From Streptomyces antioxidans (GTDB lineage: Bacteria; Actinomycetota; Actinomycetes; Streptomycetales; Streptomycetaceae), in contig NZ_LAKD02000011.1 in the NCBI RefSeq assembly GCF_000968685.2, forward strand, positions 1-64,000: a stretch of 64,000 nucleotides of DNA, given 5' to 3'. The notes under the pieces were generated by a model, which was given only the letters and a program-made list of their open reading frames with translations, had not been told where the DNA came from and did not search any database. Each line of letters opens with the position of its first letter. Within the stretch, counting starts at the first letter, position 1. The position numbers and the translations under genes are program-made. This document shows, piece after piece, positions 1-9,190 of this stretch.

Positions 1-63
1 AGCCTTTCAGCGCCGATGGTACTGCAGGGGGGACTCTGTGGGAGAGTAGGACGCCGCCGAACA
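1..63 (+). rRNA. rrf: 5S ribosomal RNA, 3' end (partial)
   Basis: The first ~63 bases match the 3' half of an actinobacterial 5S rRNA. They contain the loop E/helix IV segment (GCGCCGATGGTACTGCAGG) and the closing GGGAGAGTAGGACGCCGCC segment. The 5' part lies outside the window, so this is the end of an rRNA operon read rightwards. The exact 3' base is approximate. A strong terminator follows eight bases later. Confidence 0.93.
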
Positions 64-70
64 ATCTTTA

Positions 71-113
71 GCCTCGGTCCCGAGTACTACGTACTCGGGA
101 CCGAGGCATTTTT
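71..113 (+). terminator. rRNA operon terminator
   Basis: There is a perfect 17-bp stem (71-87 pairing with 91-107) with a TAC loop, followed by ATTTTTG. It lies directly after the 5S rRNA and is a textbook intrinsic terminator. From 114 to 395 I see no convincing gene: short frames on both strands lack ribosome sites and recognisable motifs. Confidence 0.93.
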
Positions 114-395
114 GCGTTCCCACTCGATCGCATGTTCCACCGGATCGAGTGAAAAGGCATCAGTCCTCTGGCGCGGCGAGGTCGGTGTCACGCAGAGTAG
201 TCAGTGACGGCCGGTCAGGCGGTCCGTTGACGGCAAGCCAAGAGGCCCAAGACGCAGCAGACGTATGCGCCGAGCGGGCCGATGGGGAGGTGATGGCTTG
301 TGAGCATGATGAGCTGTGCGGTGAGGGGGCGTCGGGTGACGCCCCGTTCGCCCCGGCCTGTTGTGATGCCCTCGGTGCCAGCTGCTGTGGTGCCG

Positions 396-1667
396 TCAGT
401 TCGAGGACGTGGAGCCGACGGTCGGCTGGTCCTCGCCATGACCTTCTGCCGAGTCCCCCGGCACCCCCGCGGCGCGGGCGAGCTCGAGGTCGAGGGCCTC
501 GCGCCGGATGCGCTGGTCCATGTAGAGGAGGGCCGTCACACCCGCGCTGATCGGGAAGGTGATGGTCGAGCTGATCACTCCGCCGACGCCGACCACGATC
601 AGGAAGGTCCAGCCGACGGAGACGGATTCGCCGGACAGCCAGTCCATGGCGTTGTCCCCGCCGATCACCATGGCGACCAGGCTCGTGGGGATCTCGATGA
701 TGGCGCCGACGATGAAGACCAGGACGACGGCGAGCAGTTGGACGCCGAAGACGCGGCCCCATGCGCCGCGCACCAGCTTGAAGGAGCGCCGCAGGGCCTT
801 GATGATCCCCTGCTTCTCCAGCATGAGCGCGGGAGCGGCGAGGCTGAAGCGGACCCAGAGCCAGGCGGCGACGCATGCCGCGGCGAGTCCGCCCAGAGAG
901 GCCAGTGCGGCACCCTCGCTCGGCACGCCCGCGGCGGCAAGCAGCAGACCCGGTGTCATACCTGCGGCGATGACGGCAGCGGCGATGGCGGGGATCAGCA
1001 GGAGCAGCCCGCACAGCTGGAGGAGGTGCGGCCGGGCACCGGCCCATGCCTCCCCGGCGGACACATTCCGGCCCAGCACCGCTCGTGCGGCGACCACGGT
1101 CAGCAGGGCGGTGGTGACGATCGTTCCGAGGACACCGAGCAGCATGGTGGCCCCGCTCTCTCCGAGCGAGTCGCCGACGGCGCGCAGCGCCTGGTCGACG
1201 GTGGCGTCCGGATCGTCGAGAACATTGCTCGCGTTCCCGCTGCCGTCGTTGAACCACAGTCCAGTGGCGGCTGTGATCAGGCCTTGGGTGACGATCGAGA
1301 CGATCAGCGAGGTGCCGAGGACCGTGCGCCAGTGGGTGCGCATGATGGCCACCGCGCCGTCGAGGATCTCGCTGACGCCCAGTGGCCGCAGCGGAATGAC
1401 ACCCGGGCGGGGAGCGGGAGCGGTTGGCTGGCGTCGGCCGGCGCCCCATCCGCCGCCCGGTGCGGGAGCCGGTGGCACCGGCGGTGGCGTGCGGCGTCCC
1501 GTCGTGGCCCAGCGGCCGGGCGGGGGCTGGCGGCGGGCCCACTGTTCGCCCCATGCTCGCTGCTCCGGGGCGGGCTGGTCGGCGGGCTCGCCCTGCTGCT
1601 GAGCGCCGTGGTCCGGTTCGTCGGAAGGGGACGATCCGGGCGGGGCCCAGCCCGGAGAGTCATTCAT
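396..1667 (-). CDS. Proline-rich N-terminus multi-pass membrane protein, function unknown
   Basis: This 423-residue protein has a ~115-residue hydrophilic N-terminal tail rich in Pro, Gly, Ala and Gln. Several long hydrophobic segments follow, roughly residues 140-165, 200-235, 240-275, 320-355 and 365-390. The segment starting PLRPLGVSEILDGAVAIMRT resembles the opening of the glycerophosphodiester-phosphodiesterase membrane-domain/DUF7544-like integral proteins found in actinobacteria. The start ATG at 1667 is the first of two closely spaced Met-like sites and gives MNDSPGW. It is transcribed divergently from mtnA. No catalytic motif is visible and the biochemical role is unknown; a transport or envelope role would be a guess. 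Confidence 0.85.
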   Translation of the reverse strand: MNDSPGWAPPGSSPSDEPDHGAQQQGEPADQPAPEQRAWGEQWARRQPPPGRWATTGRRTPPPVPPAPAPGGGWGAGRRQPTAPAPRPGVIPLRPLGVSEILDGAVAIMRTHWRTVLGTSLIVSIVTQGLITAATGLWFNDGSGNASNVLDDPDATVDQALRAVGDSLGESGATMLLGVLGTIVTTALLTVVAARAVLGRNVSAGEAWAGARPHLLQLCGLLLLIPAIAAAVIAAGMTPGLLLAAAGVPSEGAALASLGGLAAACVAAWLWVRFSLAAPALMLEKQGIIKALRRSFKLVRGAWGRVFGVQLLAVVLVFIVGAIIEIPTSLVAMVIGGDNAMDWLSGESVSVGWTFLIVVGVGGVISSTITFPISAGVTALLYMDQRIRREALDLELARAAGVPGDSAEGHGEDQPTVGSTSSN

Positions 1668-1816
1668 CGTCGCTCCGTAGGTTGTTCGTTGTCCGGCCGC
1701 GGCGTCCGCGGCGGGCGGATGTCAGCCATCGTGCCACGGTGGCTTCCACCTCGTACCGGCCACTGGGGGCGGTCCGGCACTTCAATAGTCGGTGGCGCAC
1801 AGGGCAAACTGGGCGG

Positions 1817-2974
1817 ATGGCTGATCAGCATCCGGTGTCCCCGGAAGGCTCCATACCTCCCATTGCCCTGGCGCTGCGCTGGGAAGAGCCTCCGGAGGGG
1901 CCCGTACTGGTACTTCTCGACCAGACCCGGCTGCCCGCCGAAGAGGTCGATCTGGTGTGCACCGATGTGCCGGCGCTGGTGGAAGCGATCGGGTCCCTCG
2001 CCGTGCGCGGCGCCCCGCTGCTCGGCCTCGCCGGGGCGTATGGAATCGCGCTCGCCGCTGCTCGCGGCTTCGATGTGGACGAGGCCGCCGAATCGCTCGC
2101 CCATGCCCGTCCCACGGCCGCCAACCTCGCCCATGGCGTCCGCCGTGCCGTCGCCGCGTATCACGCCGCGCTCCGGGACGATGCGGACGAAGCCCAGGCC
2201 GCCGCGGCGGCCCTCGCCGAGGCCCGCGCTCTGCATCGGGAGGATGCCGAGGCCAGCGAGCGCATGGCGGCCCATGGTCAGGTGCTCCTCGAAGAGCTGC
2301 TGCCTGCCGGGGGTCATCGGATCCTCACCCACTGCAATACCGGTGCCCTGGTCTCCGGCGGTGAGGGGACCGCCCTCGCCGTGGTCAAGGCGGTGCACCG
2401 GGCGGGGCAGCTGCGGCGGCTCTGGGTGGACGAGACCCGGCCCCTGCTCCAGGGGGCGCGATTGACCGCGTACGAGGCGGCACGTGCCGGTATGGCGTTC
2501 ACGCTGCTCACCGACAGTGCGGCGGGCTCGCTCTTCGCGGCCGGTGAGGTGGACGCGGTGCTGATCGGCGCGGATCGGATCGCCGCGGACGGCTCGGTGG
2601 CCAACAAGGTGGGCAGCTATCCGCTCGCGGTGCTGGCCCGCTACCACCACGTGCCGTTCGTGGTGGTAGCCCCGACCACCACGGTGGACCCGGCCACCCC
2701 CGACGGAGCCGCGATCGAAGTCGAACAGCGTCCTGGATATGAAGTGACAGACATCACAATTCCGCATGTTCCCATTGCCGGGCAGGAGGCGGGCACCGGA
2801 GTGCCGGTCGCTCCCCTGGGCACACAGGCCCACAATCCGGCCTTCGACGTCACACCACCGGAGTTGGTGACGGCGATTGTCACAGAGGAAGGCGTGATCT
2901 CTCCGGTCACCGCGGACGGTATCGCTGAGCTGTGGTCCAGGTCACGATCGGGTAATGGGATGATGTCGATATGA
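1817..2974 (+). CDS. mtnA: S-methyl-5-thioribose-1-phosphate isomerase
   Basis: MtnA converts methylthioribose-1-phosphate to methylthioribulose-1-phosphate in the methionine salvage pathway (cytosolic). The 385-residue product carries the family hallmarks: the VRGAPLLGLAGAYG segment near residue 65, the catalytic Cys at 173 in THCNTGAL, and the catalytic Asp at 253 in GADRIAADGS followed by NKVGSYPLAVLA. The Cys-Asp spacing of 80 equals that of characterised MtnA enzymes. An ATG at 1817 gives MADQHPV and the expected family length; the frame stays open upstream but reads into intergenic sequence. Its stop overlaps the mtrA start (ATGA), so the salvage gene is translationally coupled to the mtrAB-lpqB operon, as in other streptomycetes. 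Confidence 0.95.
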   Translation: MADQHPVSPEGSIPPIALALRWEEPPEGPVLVLLDQTRLPAEEVDLVCTDVPALVEAIGSLAVRGAPLLGLAGAYGIALAAARGFDVDEAAESLAHARPTAANLAHGVRRAVAAYHAALRDDADEAQAAAAALAEARALHREDAEASERMAAHGQVLLEELLPAGGHRILTHCNTGALVSGGEGTALAVVKAVHRAGQLRRLWVDETRPLLQGARLTAYEAARAGMAFTLLTDSAAGSLFAAGEVDAVLIGADRIAADGSVANKVGSYPLAVLARYHHVPFVVVAPTTTVDPATPDGAAIEVEQRPGYEVTDITIPHVPIAGQEAGTGVPVAPLGTQAHNPAFDVTPPELVTAIVTEEGVISPVTADGIAELWSRSRSGNGMMSI

Positions 2975-3648
2975 AGGGACGCGTCCTTGTCGTCGATGAC
3001 GACACCGCACTGGCAGAGATGCTCGGCATCGTGCTGCGCGGCGAAGGCTTTGAACCGTCGTTTGTGTCGGACGGCGACAAGGCTCTTGCCGCCTTCCGTG
3101 AGACCAAGCCCGATCTTGTGCTGCTCGATCTGATGCTGCCCGGACGGGACGGCATCGAGGTCTGCAGGCTGATCCGGGCCGAGTCCGGGGTGCCGATCGT
3201 CATGCTCACGGCCAAGAGCGACACGGTCGACGTGGTGGTCGGGCTCGAGTCCGGGGCGGATGACTACATCGTCAAGCCGTTCAAGCCGAAGGAGCTGGTG
3301 GCCCGGATCCGGGCGCGGCTGAGGCGTTCCGAGGAACCGGCGCCCGAACAGCTGGCCATCGGCGATCTGCTGATCGACGTGGCGGGGCACTCGGTGAAGC
3401 GGGACGGCCAGTCGATAGCGCTGACGCCGCTGGAGTTCGATCTTCTGGTGGCGCTGGCCCGTAAGCCGTGGCAGGTGTTCACCCGTGAGGTGCTGCTGGA
3501 GCAGGTGTGGGGTTATCGGCATGCCGCCGACACCCGGCTGGTGAATGTGCATGTGCAGCGGCTGCGGTCGAAGGTCGAGAAGGACCCGGAGCGGCCGGAG
3601 ATCGTGGTGACCGTGCGCGGTGTCGGCTACAAGGCCGGGCCCAGCTGA
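2971..3648 (+). CDS. mtrA: Two-component response regulator MtrA (OmpR/PhoB family)
   Basis: MtrA is a DNA-binding response regulator that controls cell wall, division and developmental genes in actinobacteria. The 225-residue protein has a receiver domain (residues ~4-115) with acidic pocket DDD at 9-11, phospho-acceptor Asp53 and the conserved Lys102 in IVKPF. A winged-helix effector (~128-224) has the typical TREVLLEQVWGY helix and the C-terminal VRGVGYKAG hairpin. Length and sequence are canonical. It overlaps mtnA by four bases and is followed within two bases by mtrB, so the regulator and its kinase are co-translated. Confidence 0.97.
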   Translation: MKGRVLVVDDDTALAEMLGIVLRGEGFEPSFVSDGDKALAAFRETKPDLVLLDLMLPGRDGIEVCRLIRAESGVPIVMLTAKSDTVDVVVGLESGADDYIVKPFKPKELVARIRARLRRSEEPAPEQLAIGDLLIDVAGHSVKRDGQSIALTPLEFDLLVALARKPWQVFTREVLLEQVWGYRHAADTRLVNVHVQRLRSKVEKDPERPEIVVTVRGVGYKAGPS

Positions 3649-3649
3649 G

Positions 3650-5707
3650 ATGACCGGTGGTACGGCGCCGCAGCCCGGTGGACCGGGCGGCGGAGCTCCG
3701 GAGGGTGCCCGGATGGGGCGGCCCGACCCGGCGGGTGAGATACCGCTGCTGCGCAGGTTGTGGAGCGGCGGGCATCTGCTGCCCGACGGGGCGTCCGGAG
3801 GGCCTGCCCACCCGGTGATCCGGCTGTTCGGCCGGTGGGCGCGCCGTCCGCTGCTGCCCGCTGCCCGGCTGTGGCGGCGGAACATCCAGCTGCGGGTGGT
3901 GGCCACCACGCTGCTGATGTCGCTCGGTGTGGTGCTGCTGCTGGGTCTGGTGGTCATCGGGCAGGTGCGCAACGGTCTGCTGGACGCCAAGCGCCATGCG
4001 GCGCAGGGCCAGGCCGTCGGCGGCTTCGAGGTGGCCGAGCAGATGGCCGACCGCAAGAGCGACAACCGTGGCCAGGACGGGGCCGGGGCCGGTGCTGGTG
4101 CCCAGGACTCCGGCGCCTGGCTGAACGCGCTGGTGGAGCAGCTCGCCAGTGGCGGCAAGGGCGCCTATTCGGTGATGGCGCTCAGCTCGGACTCCGGCGA
4201 GACGCCGTATGTGGCCAGCCGGGGGCCACGGGCCTCCGGGGATGTGCAGCCGGACAGTGTGCCCGCCGATCTGCGCCGTCGGGTGGACGAGGGCCGGACG
4301 GCGCCGTACGAGCGCTACGGGAAGATCGTGCACGCGGGCTCCGGGGGCTCCGAGCCCGCGCTGATCATCGGCAAGCGATTGGACGACAACAGGGGCGACG
4401 CCTACCAGCTGTACTACCTCTTCCCGTTCACCCAGGAGGAGAAGTCGCTGAGCCTGGTCAAGGGCACCCTGGCCACGGCCGGGGTGTTTGTGGTGGTGCT
4501 GCTCGGAGCCATCGCCTGGGTGGTGGTCCGGCAGGTCGTGACGCCCGTAAGGATGGCGGCGGGGATCTCCGAGCGGCTGGCGGCCGGGCTGCTCCAGGAG
4601 CGGATGAAGGTCACCGGGGAGGACGACATCGCCCGCCTGGGAGAGTCGTTCAACAAGATGGCGCAGAACCTCCAGCTCAAGATCCAGCAGTTGGAGGAGC
4701 TGTCCCGGATGCAGCGCCGCTTCGTCTCCGATGTCTCCCATGAGCTGCGCACCCCGCTGACGACCGTAAGGATGGCGGCGGACGTCATCCACGAGGCGCG
4801 TGAGGACTTCGATCCGATCACCGCGCGCTCCGCCGAGCTGCTGTGGGGCCAGGTCGACCGCTTCGAGTCGCTGCTCAGCGATCTGCTGGAGATCAGCCGG
4901 TTCGACGCGGGCGCGGCCGCGCTGGAGGCCGAGCCGATCGATCTGCGCGATGTGGTGCACCGGGTGGTGGACGGGGCCGAGCCGCTGGCCGAGGCCAAGG
5001 GCACCCGGATCCTGGTGCGGGGCGCCGAGGCACCGGTGATCGCCGAGGCTGACCCCCGTCGCGTCGAGCGGGTGCTGCGGAATCTGGTGGTCAACGCGGT
5101 GGAGCACGGTGAGGGCCGCGATGTGGTCGTACGGCTCGCGACGGCGGGCGGCGCGGTGGCCGTCGCGGTGCGGGACTTCGGCGTCGGGCTCAAGCCCGGC
5201 GAGGCGACGCGGGTGTTCAACCGCTTCTGGCGGGCCGATCCGGCCCGCGCGCGCACCACCGGCGGCACCGGCCTCGGCCTGTCGATCGCGGTGGAGGACG
5301 CGCGGCTACACGGCGGCTGGCTCCAGGCGTGGGGCGAGCCCGGCGGCGGTTCGCAGTTCCGGCTGACGCTGCCGCGCACCGCGGGCGATGTGCTGCGCGG
5401 CTCGCCGATCCCCCTGGAGCCCGAGGACTCCCGGCGCAACCGCCGTCCGAGTGAGACCGCGACCCCGCAGCCCGCGGCCGAGCGGCTGGCGGCGGTGCCT
5501 GCACAGCCGCGGTCCGCGCCGTCCGCCGACACCGGGGCGCCATCCGCCGATCCGACGGCCCTGCCGGGCAATGGGGCCCGGGTGGTGCGCGGCACCCCGG
5601 AGACGCCGTCCGACGGAGCGCGAGGCGGCCAGGAGCCGTCCGCCCGGCCGGTGCCATCGAGCGAGACGCCATTGAACGAAGGGGAGGGCCGCCCTCGTGG
5701 GCGCTGA
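3650..5707 (+). CDS. mtrB: Sensor histidine kinase MtrB
   Basis: MtrB is the membrane sensor kinase partner of MtrA. It has about 685 residues. A Gly/Pro-rich N-terminus is followed by transmembrane segment 1 at ~81-110, an extracellular sensor region, TM2 at ~275-297 and a HAMP domain to ~350. HisKA follows with phospho-acceptor His364 in SDVSHELRTPL. The HATPase has the N box (LRNLVVNAVEHG), the DFGVGL motif and GGTGLGLSIA. The last ~115 residues are a disordered Pro/Ala/Ser-rich tail. ATG 3650 was chosen because it follows the mtrA stop at once; the frame is open further upstream, inside mtrA. The 3' end overlaps lpqB by 11 bases. Confidence 0.95.
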   Translation: MTGGTAPQPGGPGGGAPEGARMGRPDPAGEIPLLRRLWSGGHLLPDGASGGPAHPVIRLFGRWARRPLLPAARLWRRNIQLRVVATTLLMSLGVVLLLGLVVIGQVRNGLLDAKRHAAQGQAVGGFEVAEQMADRKSDNRGQDGAGAGAGAQDSGAWLNALVEQLASGGKGAYSVMALSSDSGETPYVASRGPRASGDVQPDSVPADLRRRVDEGRTAPYERYGKIVHAGSGGSEPALIIGKRLDDNRGDAYQLYYLFPFTQEEKSLSLVKGTLATAGVFVVVLLGAIAWVVVRQVVTPVRMAAGISERLAAGLLQERMKVTGEDDIARLGESFNKMAQNLQLKIQQLEELSRMQRRFVSDVSHELRTPLTTVRMAADVIHEAREDFDPITARSAELLWGQVDRFESLLSDLLEISRFDAGAAALEAEPIDLRDVVHRVVDGAEPLAEAKGTRILVRGAEAPVIAEADPRRVERVLRNLVVNAVEHGEGRDVVVRLATAGGAVAVAVRDFGVGLKPGEATRVFNRFWRADPARARTTGGTGLGLSIAVEDARLHGGWLQAWGEPGGGSQFRLTLPRTAGDVLRGSPIPLEPEDSRRNRRPSETATPQPAAERLAAVPAQPRSAPSADTGAPSADPTALPGNGARVVRGTPETPSDGARGGQEPSARPVPSSETPLNEGEGRPRGR

Positions 5708-7574
5708 CCGTGCCGACCGTCGCCGTTTCCGTCGCCGTGTGCGCCGCCCGGGAGGCCCGGGTCTGAGCGCACCCGTGCTGCTGGCCTGTGGCGCCCTGCT
5801 GCTGTCCGGCTGCGCCTCGATGCCCGACAGCGGCGATGTGCGGCGGGTGGACTCCTCACCGCGTTCCGACGTCGACTCACAGGTGCGGGTGTACGGGGTG
5901 AGTCCGGGCAAGGGCGAGCAGCCCGCGGAGCTGGTCTCCGGCTTCCTGGAGGCCACGACGAGCGACGAGGAGAACTTCGGCACGGCGAAGGAGTACCTGA
6001 CCAAGGGCGCGGTCAAGCGGTGGCAGCCGTTCGCGGCCACCACCGTGCTGGACCAGGCGCCCGATGTGCGGGTGGAGACGGACCCCGGCGACCGTGATGG
6101 CAACGGTAAGACGGTCGTGCTGTCGGGGAAGCGGATCGCCGTCGTGGACGAGACCCACGCCTACAAGCCCGATGAGCAGCCGTACGAGGAGCGCATCCAC
6201 CTCACGCTGAGCGGTTCGGAGTGGCGGATCGACGGGCCGCCGCGCGGGCTGATCCTCGGCGAGTCCGACTTCCAGCGCATCTACCGGTCGGTCAACAAGT
6301 ACTACTTCGCCGATCTCGGACCGGACGCCGAGGACTCGAAGGCCGGGGACAATGTGCTAGTGGCCGATCCGGTCTATGTGCGGCGCCGTATCGACCCGGT
6401 GACCGCGACCATCAGGGCACTGCTTGACGGCCCCACGGGGTGGCTGGAGCCGGTGGTCAACAGCTCCTTCCCGCGCGGTGCGGCGCTCGGCCGCCAGGAC
6501 GAGCGGCTGTCGCTGGACGACTCGAACACGCTGAAGATCCGGCTGAACAACCGGGCCGCCCAGATCAGCGCGGCGCGCTGCGCCCGGATGGCGGCGCAGA
6601 CGCTGTTCACGGTCCAGGATCTGGGCGAGGGGTCGGCCCAGGTCGGCGCGGTGCGGCTGGAGCGGCAGAACGGTTCCGAGCTGTGTGCGCTCTCCAGTGA
6701 CGCGGCGCGTGCCTATGCCCCGGACGGGGTCGAGGGCCATCCGCGGCACCAGTATTTCGTGGACTCCGAGCACCGGATGGTCCGGCTGTCCGACGAGGAG
6801 GAACGGCCGCAGCCGGTTCCGGGGCCGTTCGGCGCCGATGACGCGGATCTGGGCTCGGTGGCGGTCTCCCGTGACGAGCGGGACGCGGCGGGGGTCACCG
6901 CCGACGGCTCGGCGCTGTATGTGACCGAGCTCGCGTCCGGCGGCGACCGCGGCAAGGCGCGGGTGCGCAGCCAGGGCGGCAGCGTGGAGCACGGTCTGAC
7001 GGCACCGAGCTGGGACGGGCTGGGCGGTCTGTGGGTGGCCGACCGGGATCCGCAGCGGCCGAGGCTGCTGCGGCTGCGGGGCGGCACCGGACCGGCGGAC
7101 GAGGTGCGGCTGCCGAAGCTGGACGGCGGCCGGATCACGGCGCTGCGGGTGTCCGCGGACGGCTCCAGGATCGCGATGCTGATCAAGCGGTCCGGCCACA
7201 CCACGCTGCGGCTCGGCCGGATCGAGCGGCGGGGCACCGCGGACGCCCCGAAGCTGTCGGTGGAGGCGCTGCGGGCGGTCGCGCCGAAGCTGGAGGACGT
7301 GGACACCTTCTCCTGGGCCGGGGACAGCCGGTTGGTGGTCGCGGGCCGGGAGTCGGACGGGGTGCAGCAGCTCCAGTACGTGGAGTCGGACGGCTCCCCG
7401 GCGAACGTCCCGGAGGTGCCGGGGCCGAACGGGGTGCAGTCGATCGGCGCCTCGGAGGACCAGACCCGGCCGCTGATCGCCGAGACCAGGGAGAACGGCA
7501 TTGTGCGGCTGCTGCCGAACACCGATTGGAAGACCGTGGACCAGGACGGCTCGGCTCCGGTCTACCCCGGTTAG
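5697..7574 (+). CDS. lpqB: Lipoprotein LpqB with GerMN and beta-propeller domains
   Basis: LpqB is an exported lipoprotein that modulates the MtrB sensor from outside the membrane. The 625-residue protein begins at GTG 5697. It has an Arg-rich n-region, a hydrophobic core and the lipobox LLLSGC with the acylated Cys at 39. Residues ~70-330 correspond to the GerMN-containing sporulation/germination-type region and ~340-620 to the LpqB beta-propeller. It overlaps mtrB by 11 bp, completing the conserved mtrA-mtrB-lpqB operon. I see nothing unusual in length or motifs. Confidence 0.95.
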   Translation: MGADRADRRRFRRRVRRPGGPGLSAPVLLACGALLLSGCASMPDSGDVRRVDSSPRSDVDSQVRVYGVSPGKGEQPAELVSGFLEATTSDEENFGTAKEYLTKGAVKRWQPFAATTVLDQAPDVRVETDPGDRDGNGKTVVLSGKRIAVVDETHAYKPDEQPYEERIHLTLSGSEWRIDGPPRGLILGESDFQRIYRSVNKYYFADLGPDAEDSKAGDNVLVADPVYVRRRIDPVTATIRALLDGPTGWLEPVVNSSFPRGAALGRQDERLSLDDSNTLKIRLNNRAAQISAARCARMAAQTLFTVQDLGEGSAQVGAVRLERQNGSELCALSSDAARAYAPDGVEGHPRHQYFVDSEHRMVRLSDEEERPQPVPGPFGADDADLGSVAVSRDERDAAGVTADGSALYVTELASGGDRGKARVRSQGGSVEHGLTAPSWDGLGGLWVADRDPQRPRLLRLRGGTGPADEVRLPKLDGGRITALRVSADGSRIAMLIKRSGHTTLRLGRIERRGTADAPKLSVEALRAVAPKLEDVDTFSWAGDSRLVVAGRESDGVQQLQYVESDGSPANVPEVPGPNGVQSIGASEDQTRPLIAETRENGIVRLLPNTDWKTVDQDGSAPVYPG

Positions 7575-7614
7575 GGGCGTCCGGGCGTCCGGGCGTTCGG
7601 GCGTTCGGGCGTTC
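7575..7614. repeat. Five-copy 8-bp tandem repeat after lpqB
   Basis: Directly after the lpqB stop there are two GGGCGTCC and three GGGCGTTC units, 40 bp in all. The rest of the 257-bp gap to the next gene holds further G-rich sequence and a short TTGTCCACA direct repeat (about 7764 and 7782) near the comFC start. I see no clear terminator. The repeat is a simple-sequence tract prone to length change. Confidence 0.8.
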
Positions 7615-7831
7615 GGGGCTCCGGGGGGCTGGGCGCCCGGGTGTCCGGGGGTGTGGTGGAGCCCCAGCTTTGGGAGGGCCGCGGTTCGCCTCGGCTGGGT
7701 CGGGCTGGTCAGACCGGGCCGGGGCGGCGGCTCTTAGGCCAGGGCACCGTTCGGGGTGGCCGGTTGTCCACATGTGCGTGGTTGTCCACAGGGGGTGGCG
7801 CGGTGACCTGACCACCGGGAGAGTGGTCCTC

Positions 7832-8875
7832 ATGCGGGGCTGGTGGCAGGAGATCTCTGATCTGGTGCTGCCCGCCGACTGCGCCGGATGCGGTCGGCCG
7901 GGCGGCACGTTGTGTGAGCGTTGTCGTGGGGCGCTGCGGGGGACCGGGGCGCGCCGGGTGGAGCCGAGCCCGGTGCCGCCGGGGCTGCCGGTGGTCCACG
8001 CGGCGGTGGACTACGTGGACGAGGCGCGGGCCGTGCTGCTCGCGCACAAGGAGCGGGGAGCCCTCCGGCTGGCGCGGCCGCTGGGCGAGGCGCTGGCGAG
8101 AGCCGTGTGGGCGGCCTGCCCTGGCGGCGGGCCCGGCGCGGGGCCCCGGGGGCGGACGGCCCTGGGACCGGGCGGGGTAGGTGCGGCGAGACCGGGTACG
8201 AGACCGGGATCCGGAGCGGGGGCGCCCATGAGACAGGGTGCTGGAGCCGGGACGAGATCGGGAGCGCGTATGAGACCGGGTGCCGGATCCGGGGTGAGAC
8301 CTGGTGCCGGAGCGGGAGCGCCCATGAGGCCGGGCGCGGCGGCCGGGGCGAGACCGGGCGGCCGAGAGGGGACGAGACCGGGTGCCGTCCCGGGTGCGAG
8401 ACCTGGTGCCGGAGCGTGCGCGGGGCAGGGGATCAGACCGGGTACGAGGCTTGGTGCCGGGCCGGGGGTGAGCCCCCGCGGGGGTCCGCTTCTGCTGGTG
8501 CCGGTGCCGTCGGCCCGGCGCTCGGTGGGCGCTCGGGGGCATGACCCGGCCCGGCGGATCGCCCTCGCCGCGGCGGGTGTGCTGCGCGCCGGCGGGCACC
8601 CGGTGAGGGTCCCGGCCGTGCTGTGCCAGCGGCGCCGGGTGACCGATCAGTCGGGGCTGGACGCGCGGCAGCGGCGGGCGAATGTGACCGGGGCGCTGGG
8701 GACGGTCCCCGGCAGTGGACGGCTGCTCATGACGGGCCCGGTAGTGGTGGTGGACGATCTGATGACCACAGGGGCCTCGCTCGCGGAGGCGGCGCGGGCG
8801 GTGACGGCTGCCGGAGGGCTGGTCATCGGCGCTGCCGTGGTCGCCGCACCCCTGACGGCCACCAACCGGAACTGA
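7832..8875 (+). CDS. comFC: ComF-family phosphoribosyltransferase with a low-complexity insert
   Basis: ComFC-type proteins pair an N-terminal zinc knuckle with a type I phosphoribosyltransferase fold; in competent bacteria they aid DNA uptake, and in streptomycetes the role is unproven. The zinc cysteines are at 17, 20, 28 and 31. The PRPP-binding loop VVVVDDLMTTGAS lies near residues 304-316. Family members have about 230-250 residues; this one has 347 because ~110 residues of Gly/Arg/Pro/Ala repeats (about 106-217) are inserted between the zinc half and the catalytic half. ATG 7832 has GGGAG ten bases upstream; an in-frame GTG at 7823 is the alternative. It lies downstream of lpqB, as in related genomes. 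Confidence 0.88.
   Translation: MRGWWQEISDLVLPADCAGCGRPGGTLCERCRGALRGTGARRVEPSPVPPGLPVVHAAVDYVDEARAVLLAHKERGALRLARPLGEALARAVWAACPGGGPGAGPRGRTALGPGGVGAARPGTRPGSGAGAPMRQGAGAGTRSGARMRPGAGSGVRPGAGAGAPMRPGAAAGARPGGREGTRPGAVPGARPGAGACAGQGIRPGTRLGAGPGVSPRGGPLLLVPVPSARRSVGARGHDPARRIALAAAGVLRAGGHPVRVPAVLCQRRRVTDQSGLDARQRRANVTGALGTVPGSGRLLMTGPVVVVDDLMTTGASLAEAARAVTAAGGLVIGAAVVAAPLTATNRN
8140..8490 (+). repeat. Degenerate GC-rich repeat expansion inside comFC
   Basis: About 350 bp consists of irregular copies of units resembling GAGACCGGGTGCCGG, encoding runs such as RPGAGAGAPMRPGA. The reading frame stays open throughout. The tract separates two conserved domains, so it probably encodes a disordered linker. 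Confidence 0.85.
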
Positions 8876-9109
8876 TGAAGAAGCCGCACCGTTGCAGGTG
8901 GTAAGCGTGGCAAAGCACCTGATCGGAGGTACGGGCCGGTAGGGGGTGCCGACTTCCGACCGGTCGAGCTATGTTCGGTTGTGAGGAATGGCGGGTGCTA
9001 TGACTCATTCATCCGCTTGGCGTGTTTTGCCTGCAATCTGGTGAGGCTTGGAACAAACGGGATTGAGATCCTCCCGGTGGGAAGGAGGAGCTGAAAGCGC
9101 CAAGCCGGT

Positions 9110-9131
9110 GGCTCCGGAAGACGCCGGAGCC
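9110..9131 (+). promoter_or_regulatory. Leader hairpin upstream of hpf
   Basis: The 315-bp gap between comFC and hpf has no gene. Sixty bases before the hpf start lies an 8-bp perfect stem (GGCTCCGG with CCGGAGCC, 6-nt loop). The 8880-9060 interval has comparatively AT-rich stretches suited to a promoter. No known riboswitch is recognised. The hairpin itself is certain; its function is not. Confidence 0.45.
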
Positions 9132-9190
9132 AAGTGCACAAGGGATGACGCTCCGATATTGACTGGAGCTACCCGGGAACGGAGTTCTGC

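Noticed and set aside
215-439. Possible 74-residue minus-strand protein with a hydrophobic segment near the rRNA terminator
   Set aside because: It overlaps the end of the membrane-protein gene, has no clear ribosome site and matches no family I know. It could be a gene remnant.
160-1554. Long frame antisense/out of frame to the membrane-protein gene
   Set aside because: Composition is Arg/His/Pro-rich shadow coding, typical of the alternative frames of a very GC-rich gene; no motif or start signal.
9110-9131. Riboswitch in the hpf leader
   Set aside because: Only a simple 8-bp hairpin is present; I find no conserved riboswitch core such as a cyclic-di-AMP or SAM motif.
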